DNA from: Streptomyces sp. NBC_01235 | GTDB lineage: Bacteria > Actinomycetota > Actinomycetes > Streptomycetales > Streptomycetaceae | Assembly (NCBI RefSeq): GCF_035989285.1 | Contig: NZ_CP108513.1 | Span: 10,602,001-10,666,000 of the forward strand | DNA length: 64,000 bases | Direction: 5' to 3' | In this document: positions 42,846 to 52,546 of the stretch, piece by piece | Layout of the letters: the number at the start of each line of letters is the position of its first letter | Numbering within the stretch: position 1 is the stretch's first letter | The notes under the pieces: generated by a model | The model's database searches: none | Seen by the model: the letters and a program-made list of their open reading frames with translations, nothing else | What the model was told of the DNA's origin: nothing | Program-made: the position numbers and the translations under genes

Positions 42846-43482
42846 GCCTCTGTGGGCCACCGGCCCCAGCGGATGCCCTTCTCGATGGGGGAGGATACGT
42901 GCGCGCTCGCGACGCTGGGCGGCGAGGACGTCAGGGTGGCGGGCGTGGGCGTTGCGCCGGCACGGACAGCGGGTGAAGGGCGTTGGTCTGCACGGTGTGC
43001 TTGGGGTGGCTGGAGTTGGCCAGGGTGAACCGGCGAAGCGGCCCCAAGTGCGCCTCGACCGGGTTCGCCCAGGAGGCGTAGCTCGGGTGAAGCACAGCTC
43101 GACCTTGTTCTTCCGGGCCCAGGCGCGGATCGTCTTGGGCGCAGGGGGCGGAGAGGTTGTCCAGGATGATGTGGATCGGGGCGACGTCCGGGCGGGCGGC
43201 CCGGATCGACTTCAGCGCCGCGAGAGTGTGGTCCGCGCCCTTGCGGCAGTGGTTGACGCCCCAGAGCCGGTCCTCGCCCACGGAGTAGCGGCCGTGGAAG
43301 CAGCGCACGCCATGGGTACGGTGGTGGGCGGCCGGCAGCCGCTCGGGGCGGCCCTCCCTTGCCGGCCCGGCGGGTGACCTCGTTGACGGTTTCGCGCGAG
43401 GTGGGGGGAGGCCGAGCTTGCCGGCCGTGGTGCGGATGCGGTTGCCGGTGAGCTCGCTCACGACGAATCCAGCAGGTTTCAA
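42846..43482 (-). pseudogene. IS630-family transposase remnant
   Basis: The frame carries GVRCFHGRYSVGEDRLWGVNH, IHIILDNLSA (DDE Asp), HPSYASWANPVEAHLGPLRRFTLANS (DDE Glu) and, after a frameshift, KGIRWGRWPTEAA at the C-terminus. These are IS630-type DDE transposase blocks, but the N-terminal HTH is missing and several frameshifts are present. No inverted repeats could be fixed by eye. Confidence 0.7.
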
Positions 43483-43606
43483 CGCATCGGCAACTGTCCC
43501 TTTCCATCCGTACGAGACCGGGGACGTTCATGTCTACGCCGACACGGCCCGCCTCAGGACAGCCCCGGGAGCAAAACAACCGTCCGGGGCCGGCCCTGAG
43601 GACTGG

Positions 43607-44251
43607 TCACTTTCGCCAGAACAGGTGGTGCGTCACCCCGCTCGGGCTGGGAACGACCTCCAGGTGGAACCTGTCGAGCAGCTCATCGGGGGACTCCCAA
43701 AGCCGTAGACCGGACCCGAGCGTCACCGGCGAGACCGCGACATGCATGGTGTCGACGAGGTCGGCGTCAAGGAACTGCCGGATGGTGGTAACCCCGCCGC
43801 CGAGTCGGACGTCCTTGCCCTGTGCCGCCTCCCGGGCCTGATCGAGGACCGTGGCCGGATCGTCGTCGACGAAGTGGAAAGTGGTGTCGGACAGAGTGAA
43901 CGAAGGACGCTTGTGGTGGGTCATGACGAACACCGGGGTGCGGAAGGGGGGCTCGTCACCCCACCAGCCCTGCCACTCATGGTCGTGCCAGGGCCCACGC
44001 TGGGGCCCGAACTTGTTGCGGCCCATGATCTCGGCGCCGATGTTGCGCGCGTAGTCCCGCGTGAGGTAGTCGTCCAGACCCCGGCTCCCCCCGGGGTCGG
44101 TGCGCATGGGCCAGCTCGCCGTGGCGCCGGCCCAGGCGAACAGCCTCTCGGGCTCGACATGGCCGAATGGCCTCTCGAGGGTCTGGTCCTCACCGGCGCC
44201 GATTCCGTCGCTCGAGACGTTGAAGTTCTGGACTCTCAGTAGCTGAGCCAC
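43607..44251 (-). CDS. RibD-type dihydrofolate-reductase-like protein
   Basis: 214 residues of the RibD C-terminal/DHFR-like fold: NFNVSSDGIGAG, IMGRNKFGPQRGPW, PVFVMTHHKRPSF, DVRLGGGVTTIRQFLDADLVDTMHVAVSPVTLGSGLRLW. It is an NADPH-dependent small-molecule reductase of unknown substrate, not a folate enzyme proven by sequence. GTG 44251 is chosen (AGGAGG five bases upstream); a TTG at 44275 would extend it by eight residues. Confidence 0.86.
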   Translation of the reverse strand: MAQLLRVQNFNVSSDGIGAGEDQTLERPFGHVEPERLFAWAGATASWPMRTDPGGSRGLDDYLTRDYARNIGAEIMGRNKFGPQRGPWHDHEWQGWWGDEPPFRTPVFVMTHHKRPSFTLSDTTFHFVDDDPATVLDQAREAAQGKDVRLGGGVTTIRQFLDADLVDTMHVAVSPVTLGSGLRLWESPDELLDRFHLEVVPSPSGVTHHLFWRK

Positions 44252-44889
44252 GTGTTCCTCCTGTGTTGTCGACAACGGCGGTGAGACTTGCCGGGTCGGG
44301 AAAACTCATCGCTGCGTCCGTGACCGGTGAGACTTTGGTCTACCCAGTGTCCTGACCCGTGAGGTTTGCGCGGTTTGAGCAGGCTCCTGTGGTGAGGAGG
44401 CGTCCTTTTGAGGGCCCGGCGCGCGTGGCTGGGACAACCAGCTGTGGCGGCTCGGTGACGACCTCGCCGTCCGGCTGCCCTGGGTGACGCTGTCTGCGGA
44501 CGCGCTGCTGCACCACGGCCGTGTCCGCCGTGTCCGCCGTGCTCGTTGTCTGCCCGCCGAGCGCCATGCGACCACTTTGGCGCCGGGGCTTTCTCCGGGG
44601 GCTGTTGCGGGACGTCCAGCGTCGATGCGTGTGGTGAGGTCGCGGCAGTAGTCACGCGGTGACCGTGGAGGTCTGGGCCGTCGCCGAGGGGATCAACACG
44701 CTTTCCCGTTCGCCGCTCCAGCGCGACAACGGCGGCTGCCTGAACACCGGGGGCTCCGACGCGTGCTCCGGTATCGCCCCAGGACACCGGGTACTTCAGC
44801 CACACCTTCGAGCCGTTCCTCCTCCTCCGGCCTCACCTTCACGGAAGATCTGCGGCAGGCCCGCCACGGTCCCCATCCACGTCGGGAGC
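44252..44889. other. Gene-poor region with decayed sequence
   Basis: About 640 bp with no intact gene. Apart from the short phosphotransferase-like fragment at 44428-44485, I see only broken frames. Confidence 0.4.
44428..44485 (+). pseudogene. APH-family phosphotransferase fragment
   Basis: GWDNQLWRLGDDLAVRLPW matches the N-lobe beta-strands of antibiotic-type phosphotransferases ('GWDN.lwRlgd.l.vRlPr'). Nothing recognisable follows in frame. Confidence 0.5.
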
Positions 44890-46527
44890 TCAGGCCGGAA
44901 GGGCCAGGTTGCGGTGGCGGGATGTGACGATGCCGACCACCGCCAGGGCGGTGAAGGCCACGAGAAGGGTGAGGACGGGAGCCATGGTGATCGCGGCCGC
45001 CGGTGCCTTGGGGGTATGGGTGAACGGCGACAGGTCCTGGGCCCACTGGGGCCATTTCAGGCTCGGGCCGAACAGCGGGCCAAGCAGGACGGACGCCATG
45101 AGCACGGTCCAGGAGACCGGGCCGGCCCACCGCGGCAGCAGCCCGACCACCGCGACCACGACACCGCCGAGCACCAGGATCCCCGGCAGCTGGGCGAGCG
45201 CGGCCGTCGTCAGGTCGCCCAGCTGGGCGGCGACACCTCCGCCCAGCGTCCGGCCGGCCGTCACTCCCATGCCGACCGCGAAGAGCAGGAGGAGCCCGGC
45301 GGCGCCGAGTACGGCGTTCATGATGTGGCCCGTCGCCCACCGTGCCCTGCTCACCGCGGTCGCCAGGACGGGCTCCAGACGGCCCTCGGTCTCCTCGGTA
45401 TGCATGCGCAGCAGGATCTGCACCGTGTAGATCGCGGCGGCCATGCCGGCCATCCCGATGATCGAGGTGCGGTAGGCGTCGACGATCCGGTCCGTGCCGC
45501 CCACGCGTGTGTACCAGTCGCGGGCCGAGCCGTTCATGTCCGCGATCTCGCCGCCGATGGCGCCGAGGACCAGACCGAACCCGAGCATGCCGACCGCCCA
45601 GGCGAGCAGAGCGCCCCGCTGCAGCCGCCAGACCAGCCCGAACGGGCTGAGCAGGCCGGGCGCGGCCTCGGCGTGGCCGCGCCGCTCGGGGAGCATGCCC
45701 CTGCCGACATCCCGTCGGCGCACGAGCGCGCCGGCCAGGCCGAGCAGGACGGCGAAAAGGACGGCGAACAGCGCGAGCGGCCACCAGCGGTCGCCGCCGA
45801 ACGGCCGCATCTGCTGGCCCCAGCCGATCGGGGACACCCAGGACGGCCAGGCACTGACCACCCGCAGCCCGCTCGCGTCGGCCCGGCCGAGCATGTTCCC
45901 GACGCCGCTGAGCAGGAAGGCGAGACCGAGGACCGCCGAGGCGATGCCACTCGCCCCGCGCGTGGTGGACGACAGCTGTACGGCGACCGCGGCGACACCG
46001 GCGAACACGATGCCCACCGCGCCGACCGACGCTCCGGCCGTGACCGAGCCCGCCACCGGCTGACCGTTCACGATCATCGCCAGGCCCAGCAGTGCCGACA
46101 GCGCGATGTTCGCGCCGACCGTGACGACGACTCCCGCGGCGAGCCCCGCGTACCGCCCCACGACTGTCGCGCCGACCAGATCGGCGCGCCCGGTCTCCTC
46201 GTTCTGGCGGGTGTGCCGCACCACGGCGAACGTGCTCATCAGCGCCGCAAGCACCGCCAGCGTGAGATAGCCGCGGACCAGGGTGTAACCGCCGACACTG
46301 GCGCCGGAGGCCAGGCCGAGCATGCGCATCGCCGCGTTGCCCGCCATGAGCTCGGTCTGTTCGATCACGTCCTGGCGCGTGGGGAGGCCGCTGACGCTCA
46401 TGGCTGTGATACCGGCCATGAAGGCGCTCAGCCCGAGAACCCAGGCGGAGAGGGTGAACCGGTCGCGCCGCAGCGCGAGCCGGGTGAGCGCGACCGTGCC
46501 GGTCAGCCCGGCCGTCCGCCCGGTCAT
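44890..46527 (-). CDS. ABC exporter permease (polyketide/antibiotic exporter type)
   Basis: 545 residues with about twelve membrane segments, organised as two similar halves ([24 protein letters not shown]... and [30 protein letters not shown]). EETGRADLV and [25 protein letters not shown] are the family's conserved cytoplasmic loops, each once per half. It forms the membrane part of an exporter with the ATPase encoded upstream (ATGA overlap). Cargo is unknown; related systems export antibiotics or lipids. Confidence 0.88.
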   Translation of the reverse strand: MTGRTAGLTGTVALTRLALRRDRFTLSAWVLGLSAFMAGITAMSVSGLPTRQDVIEQTELMAGNAAMRMLGLASGASVGGYTLVRGYLTLAVLAALMSTFAVVRHTRQNEETGRADLVGATVVGRYAGLAAGVVVTVGANIALSALLGLAMIVNGQPVAGSVTAGASVGAVGIVFAGVAAVAVQLSSTTRGASGIASAVLGLAFLLSGVGNMLGRADASGLRVVSAWPSWVSPIGWGQQMRPFGGDRWWPLALFAVLFAVLLGLAGALVRRRDVGRGMLPERRGHAEAAPGLLSPFGLVWRLQRGALLAWAVGMLGFGLVLGAIGGEIADMNGSARDWYTRVGGTDRIVDAYRTSIIGMAGMAAAIYTVQILLRMHTEETEGRLEPVLATAVSRARWATGHIMNAVLGAAGLLLLFAVGMGVTAGRTLGGGVAAQLGDLTTAALAQLPGILVLGGVVVAVVGLLPRWAGPVSWTVLMASVLLGPLFGPSLKWPQWAQDLSPFTHTPKAPAAAITMAPVLTLLVAFTALAVVGIVTSRHRNLALPA

Positions 46528-47486
46528 CGCGCACTCCCCAGACCCGCTTCGGCGTCCGAGCGGCCCGCTTCGGTGTCCGAGGCGTCCGGGACGCGTATGT
46601 CGTCCCCGTAGTGGCGCAGGAACAGCTCCTCGAGCGTGGGGGGCGAGCTGGTCAGCGCACGGACGTCGAGCGCCACCAAGTGCCGCAGCACCTCACCCAG
46701 TTCACCCGGGTCCACACTGAACCGCGCACTGGTGTGGTCCCGGTCCCCGCTCAGGTCGTGCACCCCGGGCACCTCGCCCAGCGCGTCGATCGGCTTGGCG
46801 GTCTTGACGGTCACCGTCGTACGGGTCAGATGGCGCAGCTCGTCGAAGGTGCCCGACTCGGCGGCCCGGCCCGCGCGGATGATGGTGACGCGGTCGCACA
46901 GCGCCTCCACCTCGGACAGGATGTGGCTGGACAGCAGCACGCTCCGGCCCGCCCCGCGCAGTTCCCGGACCACCTCCTGGAAGACCGTCTCCATCAGCGG
47001 GTCGAGACCGGAGGTCGGCTCGTCCAGGAGATACAGCTCGACATCGGAGGCCAGGGCCGCCACGAGGGCCACCTTCTGCCGGTTGCCCTTGGAGTAGGCG
47101 CGACACCGTTTGCCCGGGTCGAGCTGGAACCGCTCCAACAGGTCGGCCCGGCGCTTCCGGTCGAGGCCCCCGCGCAACGTGCCCAGCAGGTCGATCACCT
47201 CGCCCCCGGTGAGATTCGGCCACAGATTCACCTCCCCCGGCACGAACGCCAGCCGGCGGTGAAGCGAGACCGTGTCCCGCCACGGATCCCCGCCCAGCAC
47301 GGAAACCGTTCCGGCGTCCCTGCGCAGCAGTCCCAGCAGGACCCGGAGCGTGGTCGTCTTGCCGGCGCCGTTGGGCCCCAGGAAGCCGTGCACCTCCCCG
47401 GTCCCCACGGTCAGGTCGAGACCGTCGAGGGCCCGGGTCGCACCGAACTCCTTGACCAGTCCGGAAACCGAGATCGTCGCTGTCAC
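46524..47486 (-). CDS. ABC exporter ATP-binding protein
   Basis: 320 residues. Walker [11 protein letters not shown], signature region [15 protein letters not shown] (replacing LSGGQ, as in DrrA-like subfamilies), Walker [14 protein letters not shown] and switch His SSHILSEVE. The ~90-residue C-terminal domain ([14 protein letters not shown]..., [11 protein letters not shown]) is typical of antibiotic-export ATPases. GTG start at 47486. Cotranscribed with the permease. Confidence 0.9.
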   Translation of the reverse strand: MTATISVSGLVKEFGATRALDGLDLTVGTGEVHGFLGPNGAGKTTTLRVLLGLLRRDAGTVSVLGGDPWRDTVSLHRRLAFVPGEVNLWPNLTGGEVIDLLGTLRGGLDRKRRADLLERFQLDPGKRCRAYSKGNRQKVALVAALASDVELYLLDEPTSGLDPLMETVFQEVVRELRGAGRSVLLSSHILSEVEALCDRVTIIRAGRAAESGTFDELRHLTRTTVTVKTAKPIDALGEVPGVHDLSGDRDHTSARFSVDPGELGEVLRHLVALDVRALTSSPPTLEELFLRHYGDDIRVPDASDTEAGRSDAEAGLGSAR

Positions 47487-47570
47487 GTCCGCTCACCTCA
47501 TCGCGAGCATCCTTCGCCCACTTCATCACCAGCATCCACGCAGAGAGAGGCCTCGGGGTAGGGCCGAACC

Positions 47571-47623
47571 GTCCCGGGTCCCGGGTCCGGGGTCCCGGGT
47601 CCGGGGTCCCGGGTCCTTGGTCC
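47571..47623. repeat. GGGTCC-type short repeats
   Basis: Irregular tandem array of CCCGGGTCC/GGGGTCC units (for example GTCCCGGGTCCGGG repeated) in the region upstream of the ABC ATPase and DUF6544 genes. Confidence 0.85.
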
Positions 47624-47761
47624 TTTGTCGTGGGCAGGCGGCAGGTGGTGACCACCGGTCCCGAGCGGCGGGGACTCACGGCACTTGTCCGCCGGGTCTC
47701 CCAAGGCGTGGCATGGAGGTGGTGCCGCGCACGGCGGCATCGCGCCGGAGAGCCAGGGCCG

Positions 47762-48637
47762 ATGATCAGCACACGCGCAGGAGCAGGCCGCGGGAATCGG
47801 GACGAGAACCCGCTCCGGCCGAAGGACCGCCTCTACGACCGGCTGGTGGAGGACGTCGCCGCTGCCGGCCTGCGGTCCGGTCACCCCGAAGGTGTGGTGA
47901 CCGACGCCGACCTGGCAGGGCTGCCGGACGCCGTGCAGCGCTACATGCGGTTCATGGGCGTCGTCGGCAGGCCCCGTGACTGGTCCTTCCGAGCCCGCTT
48001 CGTCGGCCGCTTCCGCATGCGGCCCGACGCCGGCTGGGCAACGGCGGAGGCTTGGCAGTACAACTCCGCCGTCGAGATCGCCCGCGTCTTCGTCCTGCGG
48101 ATCCGCCTCGCACACCTGGTACCGGTCGTCGGCCGGGACACGTACGTCCAAGGACGTGGGCGGATGCTCGTCAAGCTGATGAACCTCGTCCCCGTGGCCG
48201 ACGGCAAGGGCGAGGAGTTCGACCACAGCGAGCTGATCACCTATCTCGACGACGCCGTCCTGCTCGCACCGTCGATGCTCCTCGGCCCCGCCGCGTCGTG
48301 GGCAGCGGTCGACGACCGCGCGTTCGACGACCGCGCGTTCGACGACCGCGCGTTCGACGTAACGCTCACCGATGCGGCGCGGTCCGTGACAGCACGGGTG
48401 TTCCTCGACGAGCGCGGCGCTCCCGTCGACTTCCACGCCGACCGCTACGCCACGCTGCCGAGCGGCCTGACCCTGGCTCGCTGGAGGACCCCGGTCACGA
48501 CCTGGGACACCGCCCTGCCGCAGCGGCCACTGCCCGGCCCGGCCAAGGCCGTCTACGACCTGCCCGACGGGCCGTTCCCCTACATCGAGGGCCGGTTCGT
48601 GCCCGGCACGGTGGCCTACAACGTCGCACCCGGCTGA
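47762..48637 (+). CDS. DUF6544-family hypothetical protein
   Basis: 291 residues, cytosolic or peripheral. LPDAVQRYMRFMGVVGRP, WSFRARFVGRFRMRPDAGW, GRGRMLVKLMNLVPVADG, ELITYLDDAVLLAPSMLLGP and FVPGTVAYNVAPG are typical of the DUF6544 family (possibly sterol- or lipid-binding barrel; function not established). An in-frame 15-bp repeat encodes three consecutive DDRAF units in the middle (residues ~184-198). ATG 47762 (first ATG after a GGGCCG-rich region; no strong RBS). Confidence 0.75.
   Translation: MISTRAGAGRGNRDENPLRPKDRLYDRLVEDVAAAGLRSGHPEGVVTDADLAGLPDAVQRYMRFMGVVGRPRDWSFRARFVGRFRMRPDAGWATAEAWQYNSAVEIARVFVLRIRLAHLVPVVGRDTYVQGRGRMLVKLMNLVPVADGKGEEFDHSELITYLDDAVLLAPSMLLGPAASWAAVDDRAFDDRAFDDRAFDVTLTDAARSVTARVFLDERGAPVDFHADRYATLPSGLTLARWRTPVTTWDTALPQRPLPGPAKAVYDLPDGPFPYIEGRFVPGTVAYNVAPG
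48311..48355 (+). repeat. 15-bp in-frame tandem repeat in DUF6544 gene
   Basis: GACGACCGCGCGTTC repeated exactly three times, adding DDRAF per unit. Confidence 0.95.
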
Positions 48638-48735
48638 GGCGGCGGCCGCCCGCCGATACGCCATGGCGACAGGGAACCGACGCTGCACCACGCCGCGCGG
48701 CGGGCCCATGAGACGGAGCCCTGCCCCATCGGTTT

Positions 48736-49494
48736 CTACCGGCCGACCCGTCCGAGCCGCAGGTCTCGGTGGAGGAACCACGCCGTACCTGCGACGACCG
48801 TCCCGCAGACCGTGGGCACGAGCAACCACGGAAGGCCCGTCCACACGGTGCACAGACCCACGACGGCGCAGGTGACCCCCGTGACCATGAGCAGCCACTT
48901 GCCGTACGGGCGCCAGGTGAAGAGCCCGGGGTCGCGCGGCCTGGCCAGATGCATCGCACCGAACAACAGCGCCAAGGCCGCCAGCAGCCCCGCGAACGTG
49001 CCGACAGCAGCTGTCATCTGGGGTTCGTCGCGAGGCGCGTCGGCGGAATCCTGCCGGACGTCACCCTCGGCGACCTCCACGACGACGCCGCGCCACACGG
49101 TACCGGTGACCCGGTCCCCCCGCTGAAGCCCGCTCAGCACCGGCCCCGGGTCGCCGAACGGCACGACCATCCTCGGGAAGGGCTCCGGGCCGAGCAGGGT
49201 CGCCCGCATGTTCTTGGTGGTCTTCCGGGTGCCCTCGACGGTGAAGGTGACCTTCCGCAGGCAGTCCTCCGGCCTCGGTATCACCGTGCGGGCGGGGCAC
49301 GCCTCGGCCGCCTTGTATTGCCGGTACCGGGTGCGATCGGTGGGCAGCCAGGTGGCGAAGACGAAGTAGCAGATCAGTGCGGCGGCCAGGGACAGAGCGA
49401 TCAGAGCGGTACCCGCCAGCCGGTTCCGGCCGGCCCTCGGCGGGGGCGGCGGTCCGTCCGCGCCCCGGACGGTGCCGATTCTCATCGTGGCCAT
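48736..49494 (-). CDS. Hypothetical membrane protein
   Basis: 252 residues. Membrane helix ~28-49 (TALIALSLAAALICYFVFATW), an outside domain with paired Cys (AEACPARTV, PEDCLRKVTF) and beta-rich text (GDRVTGTVWRGVVVEVAEG), then three helices (~163-180, ~198-215, ~220-237). The topology resembles Streptomyces membrane proteins of unknown function. ATG 49494; a second ATG at 49482 is also possible. No operon partner. Confidence 0.72.
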   Translation of the reverse strand: MATMRIGTVRGADGPPPPPRAGRNRLAGTALIALSLAAALICYFVFATWLPTDRTRYRQYKAAEACPARTVIPRPEDCLRKVTFTVEGTRKTTKNMRATLLGPEPFPRMVVPFGDPGPVLSGLQRGDRVTGTVWRGVVVEVAEGDVRQDSADAPRDEPQMTAAVGTFAGLLAALALLFGAMHLARPRDPGLFTWRPYGKWLLMVTGVTCAVVGLCTVWTGLPWLLVPTVCGTVVAGTAWFLHRDLRLGRVGR

Positions 49495-49780
49495 CGTTTG
49501 TCTCCCCCGCCGTTCCCAACCGAAGGGACACAGTCTCTTCCAGCCGCGATCAAGCAGGCTAGGAGATCGACCGGCAGTCGGAGGTCACTGGTCCTTGCCG
49601 TATCCGGGCAACATGATCCTCGCCCAGCCCGCTCCGTCCGTGAGCGGACGTTCTTCGGTGGCATGCTGCAAAGGAGGATCAACTTCGGTGCAGCAAAGGC
49701 CCTTTGGTGATATGTGACCCAGGTTGGCACACTGCTACCCCACAGTGCTCGGACCATCCGGGCTGCAGCGTCGACGGGGG

Positions 49781-49914
49781 GTGGACAGGGCGACGATCGG
49801 GCCGGCCGCAGCCATCGAGGAACTGTGGCAAGAGCTCTACCAAGCCCAAGCCTTGGGCACCCGCCAGCAGTTTGCCTTCCAGATCGAGGAAGCCCAGCTG
49901 GAGCTTCGCAATGG
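49781..49914 (+). pseudogene. trypco2 (trypsin-co-occurring domain 2) fragment
   Basis: VDRATIGPAAAIEELWQELYQAQALG, then RQQFAFQIEEAQLELRN matches the helix-then-strand start of the trypco2 family ('ig LadaIe.LR.EL..A...G....f.f.v..velEl'). The frame then runs directly into IS5 transposase sequence, so the C-terminal half is lost. trypco2 proteins occur with trypsin-like proteases and NTPases in proposed bacterial conflict systems. Confidence 0.5.
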
Positions 49915-50268
49915 GGCGATCACCGACGCCACCGGCATCCCGCTCGCCGCCACCCCGACCGGCGGCAACCGCAACGACGTCACTCGGCTGATTCCGCTGC
50001 TCCAGGCCGTGCCGCCGGTGCGGGGCAAGCTCGGTCGGCCCCGGCGCCGCCCAGACGTGGTCCTGGGCGACCGCGGCCACGATCACGACGAGTACCGTCG
50101 GCTGGTCTGGGATCTCGGCGTGAAGCCGCTGATCGCCCGCCGCGGCACGAGCACGGCTCCGGACTTGGCACCCAACCCTGGGTCGTCGAGCGCGCGTTCG
50201 CCCATCTGCACTGGTTCCGCCGCCTGCGGATCCGCTGGGAGATACGCGACGACATCCACGAAGCCTAA
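49915..50268 (+). pseudogene. IS5-family transposase remnant
   Basis: DATGIPLAATPTGGNRNDVTRLIPLL, GRPRRRPDVVLGDRGHDHDEYRRLVWDLGVKPLIARRG, then a frameshift near 50150 to GTQPWVVERAFAHLHWFRRLRIRWEIRDDIHEA. These are the C-terminal DDE blocks of an IS5-type transposase; the N-terminal half is missing. Confidence 0.75.
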
Positions 50269-50299
50269 TTCGTTCTCAACGGCCCACACAGAGCGGTTG

Positions 50300-50735
50300 T
50301 CGCTCCAGCGGGTTGTTCGAGTACGGGGGCTGCGACGCGTCCGGCGAACCGGGTTCATTGAGACCTCCGCATAGAGCGGCGTGCAGTCCCCGTACTCGTG
50401 GTGGTGGTCGCGTGGGCATCGGACGGATTCCTACACGAAGCCTGGCTTGAGAAGCCTTGAGCGAAGAGCGAAGCGCTCGCGCCTGCGTGACCGCCACTAC
50501 CCCAGGCCGTGCTTGCTCGTTGACGTTGGTGGTGCGAGCCCGCTGCATGATGACCTCTCGATATGCCCGAGCTTTGCGAGCTCCCGTCGAGACCGAGGCC
50601 CGTGTGACGCGCTGGTGCCACGAACGGCTAGTGAGGTGGCGGACCGGCCTTGTCGCCGAGTCCTGGAATTAGGTCGCCGCGTGGCCCGCATGCGCTCGTG
50701 ACCAGCGCAAACACCCACGCCATGGGGAGGACGCC
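50300..50735 (+). ncRNA. Possible IS110 bridge RNA / left-end non-coding region
   Basis: About 440 bp without a gene directly before the IS110 transposase. IS110-group elements express a bridge RNA from their non-coding end that guides recombination. Small hairpins exist here (for example GAGCT-TTGCG-AGCTC at 50569-50583), but I cannot fold the RNA or find the element boundary by eye, so this is a positional inference. Confidence 0.35.
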
Positions 50736-51965
50736 TTGATCTACTGCGGAATCGACTGGGCCGAGAGGACGCACGACGTCGCCCTGGTCGACGACTCGGG
50801 CCAGCTGATGGCCAAACGCCACATCACGGATGATGCGGCCGGCTACAAGATCTTGTTGGAGATGCTCGCCGAGTACGGCGACACCGAGGAACACCCGATC
50901 CCGGTGGCCATCGAGACCTCCCGAGGTCTGCTGGTCGCCGTGCTGCGGCAGGGCAAGCGGAAGGTCTTCGCGATCAACCCGATGGCCGCCGCCCGCTACC
51001 GCGACCGGCACAGCGTCTCCCGCAAGAAGTCCGACCCGGGCGACGCCCTGGTGCTCGCGAACATCCTGCGCACCGACATGCACGCCCACCGGGTCTTGCC
51101 CGATGACAGCGACCTGGCCCGCGCCATCGCTGTCCTCGCCCGCGCCCAGCAGGACTCCACCTGGAACCGTCAGCAGATTTCCAACCAGCTCCGCTCCCTG
51201 CTGCGCGAGTACTACCCAGCCGCCCTGGCGGCGTTCGAGTCCTGGAAGAACGGTCTCTGCCGCCCTGAAGCCCACGAAGTCCTCAAGCTGGCTCCAACTC
51301 CCACGCGAGCTGCTCGACTGACTCGCACCCAGCTCCAAGCCGCCCTCAAGCGGGCTGGTCGCCAACGCGGCATCGAAGCCGAGACCGAACGCCTCCGTGA
51401 GGTCTTCCGCGAGGACTGCACCCACCATCCTGCCCTCGTCGAGGACGCGCTCGGCAAGCAGATGCTCGCCCTCCTGGTCCAGCTCCAGGCCGCCTGCACG
51501 GCTACCGACGACCTCGCCCAGGCTGTGGAGGAAGCTTTCCCTCAGCATCCGGACGCTGAGATCATCCTCAGTTTTCCCGGCCTCGGCGTCCAGCTCGGCG
51601 CCCGGGTGCTCGCTGAGATCGGGGACGACCGCGGCCGTTTCGCCGACGCCCGCGGCCTGAAGGCATACGCCGGCTCCTCGCCCATCACCCGGGCTTCCGG
51701 CAAGAAGTCCAGCATCACCCGCCGCTGGGTCAAGAACGACCGCCTCAACCACGCCGGCTACCTCTGGGCCTTCTCCGCCCTCCGGGCCTCGCCCGGAGCC
51801 ATGGCCCACTACCGTCGCCGCCGCGACGAGCGTGGGGACTGGCACGCTGCCGCCCAGCGCAACCTCTTCAACCGCATGCTCGGACAGATGTTCCACTGCC
51901 TCCAGCGACGGGAACTGTTCGATGAGAACACCGCATTCCCAACTGCCTTGGCCGCTGCGGCTTGA
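50736..51965 (+). CDS. IS110-family transposase, apparently intact
   Basis: 409 residues. N-terminal DEDD (RuvC-like) domain: GIDWAERTHDVALVD, VAIETSRGLLV and KSDPGDALVLANIL supply the acidic residues. C-terminal Tnp_20 domain: SFPGLGVQLGARVLAEIGD, LKAYAGSSPITRASGKKSSI with the catalytic Ser. TTG start at 50736 with GGGGAGG upstream. It catalyses site-specific recombination, probably with a bridge RNA. No frameshifts, so it may be active. Confidence 0.88.
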   Translation: MIYCGIDWAERTHDVALVDDSGQLMAKRHITDDAAGYKILLEMLAEYGDTEEHPIPVAIETSRGLLVAVLRQGKRKVFAINPMAAARYRDRHSVSRKKSDPGDALVLANILRTDMHAHRVLPDDSDLARAIAVLARAQQDSTWNRQQISNQLRSLLREYYPAALAAFESWKNGLCRPEAHEVLKLAPTPTRAARLTRTQLQAALKRAGRQRGIEAETERLREVFREDCTHHPALVEDALGKQMLALLVQLQAACTATDDLAQAVEEAFPQHPDAEIILSFPGLGVQLGARVLAEIGDDRGRFADARGLKAYAGSSPITRASGKKSSITRRWVKNDRLNHAGYLWAFSALRASPGAMAHYRRRRDERGDWHAAAQRNLFNRMLGQMFHCLQRRELFDENTAFPTALAAAA

Positions 51966-52046
51966 CGACTTGAGGTCGTGAGGTGTCTTCCTCGTCCTCG
52001 GATGCGCACTCATCTGCTGGCGACGCCTCACCTCAGCTGTCGCCCG

Positions 52047-52457
52047 CTAGTTTTTCTGCAGGGCGCGGGTGACACCCGCGATGACGGCGCTCGTCAACAC
52101 CCAGCCGAAGGCAATCAGCAGGTAGGCCACCCACTGGAGGCTGTCGTTCGACCAGTACCGGGCCGTGCGCTGACCTGGACCACCGATGGGGATCAAGAGG
52201 TCGGCATCGATGCCTTGTATTGCCTGCCCGGAATTGAGGGCGCGCACGAGAAGGGCGGGGTGGAGCACGGCCCCGGCAAAGTCGCGGATTATCCGCTTTG
52301 TGTCAGGTGAGGGCCGGACCGGATCAGGCCCGTGCCGCACGTCGTGGGACACCGTCCACCGGCTTGGCAGGTCGGCCAGCCAGGCGTTGATCTGCGCTAG
52401 GCCGAGCCGTCGGCTCGGAGACCCACATGCCGGAGCCGGAGTGCCGTCGGCGGCCAT
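52047..52457 (-). CDS. Hypothetical protein with C-terminal membrane helix, possibly truncated
   Basis: 136 residues. The C-terminal third (YWSNDSLQWVAYLLIAFGWVLTSAVIAGVTRALQKN) looks like a genuine membrane segment and tail; the N-terminal half is Arg/Pro-rich and may not be natural coding sequence. I do not recognise the family; it may be the 3' end of a larger gene cut by nearby IS activity. Confidence 0.4.
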   Translation of the reverse strand: MAADGTPAPACGSPSRRLGLAQINAWLADLPSRWTVSHDVRHGPDPVRPSPDTKRIIRDFAGAVLHPALLVRALNSGQAIQGIDADLLIPIGGPGQRTARYWSNDSLQWVAYLLIAFGWVLTSAVIAGVTRALQKN

Positions 52458-52546
52458 CGGCTTCCAGCACGGGCCGAAGGGCCCTGGTTATTGCGTCGTG
52501 CTGGCTCGACACTGAGAGGTATCACCAGCACGGTAGGGAGGCAGCG

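Noticed and set aside
44659..46611. Plus-strand frame of 650 codons opposite the ABC permease
   Set aside because: Low-complexity Gly/Asp/Arg/Gln composition; the minus frame has two membrane-protein halves and couples to the ATPase.
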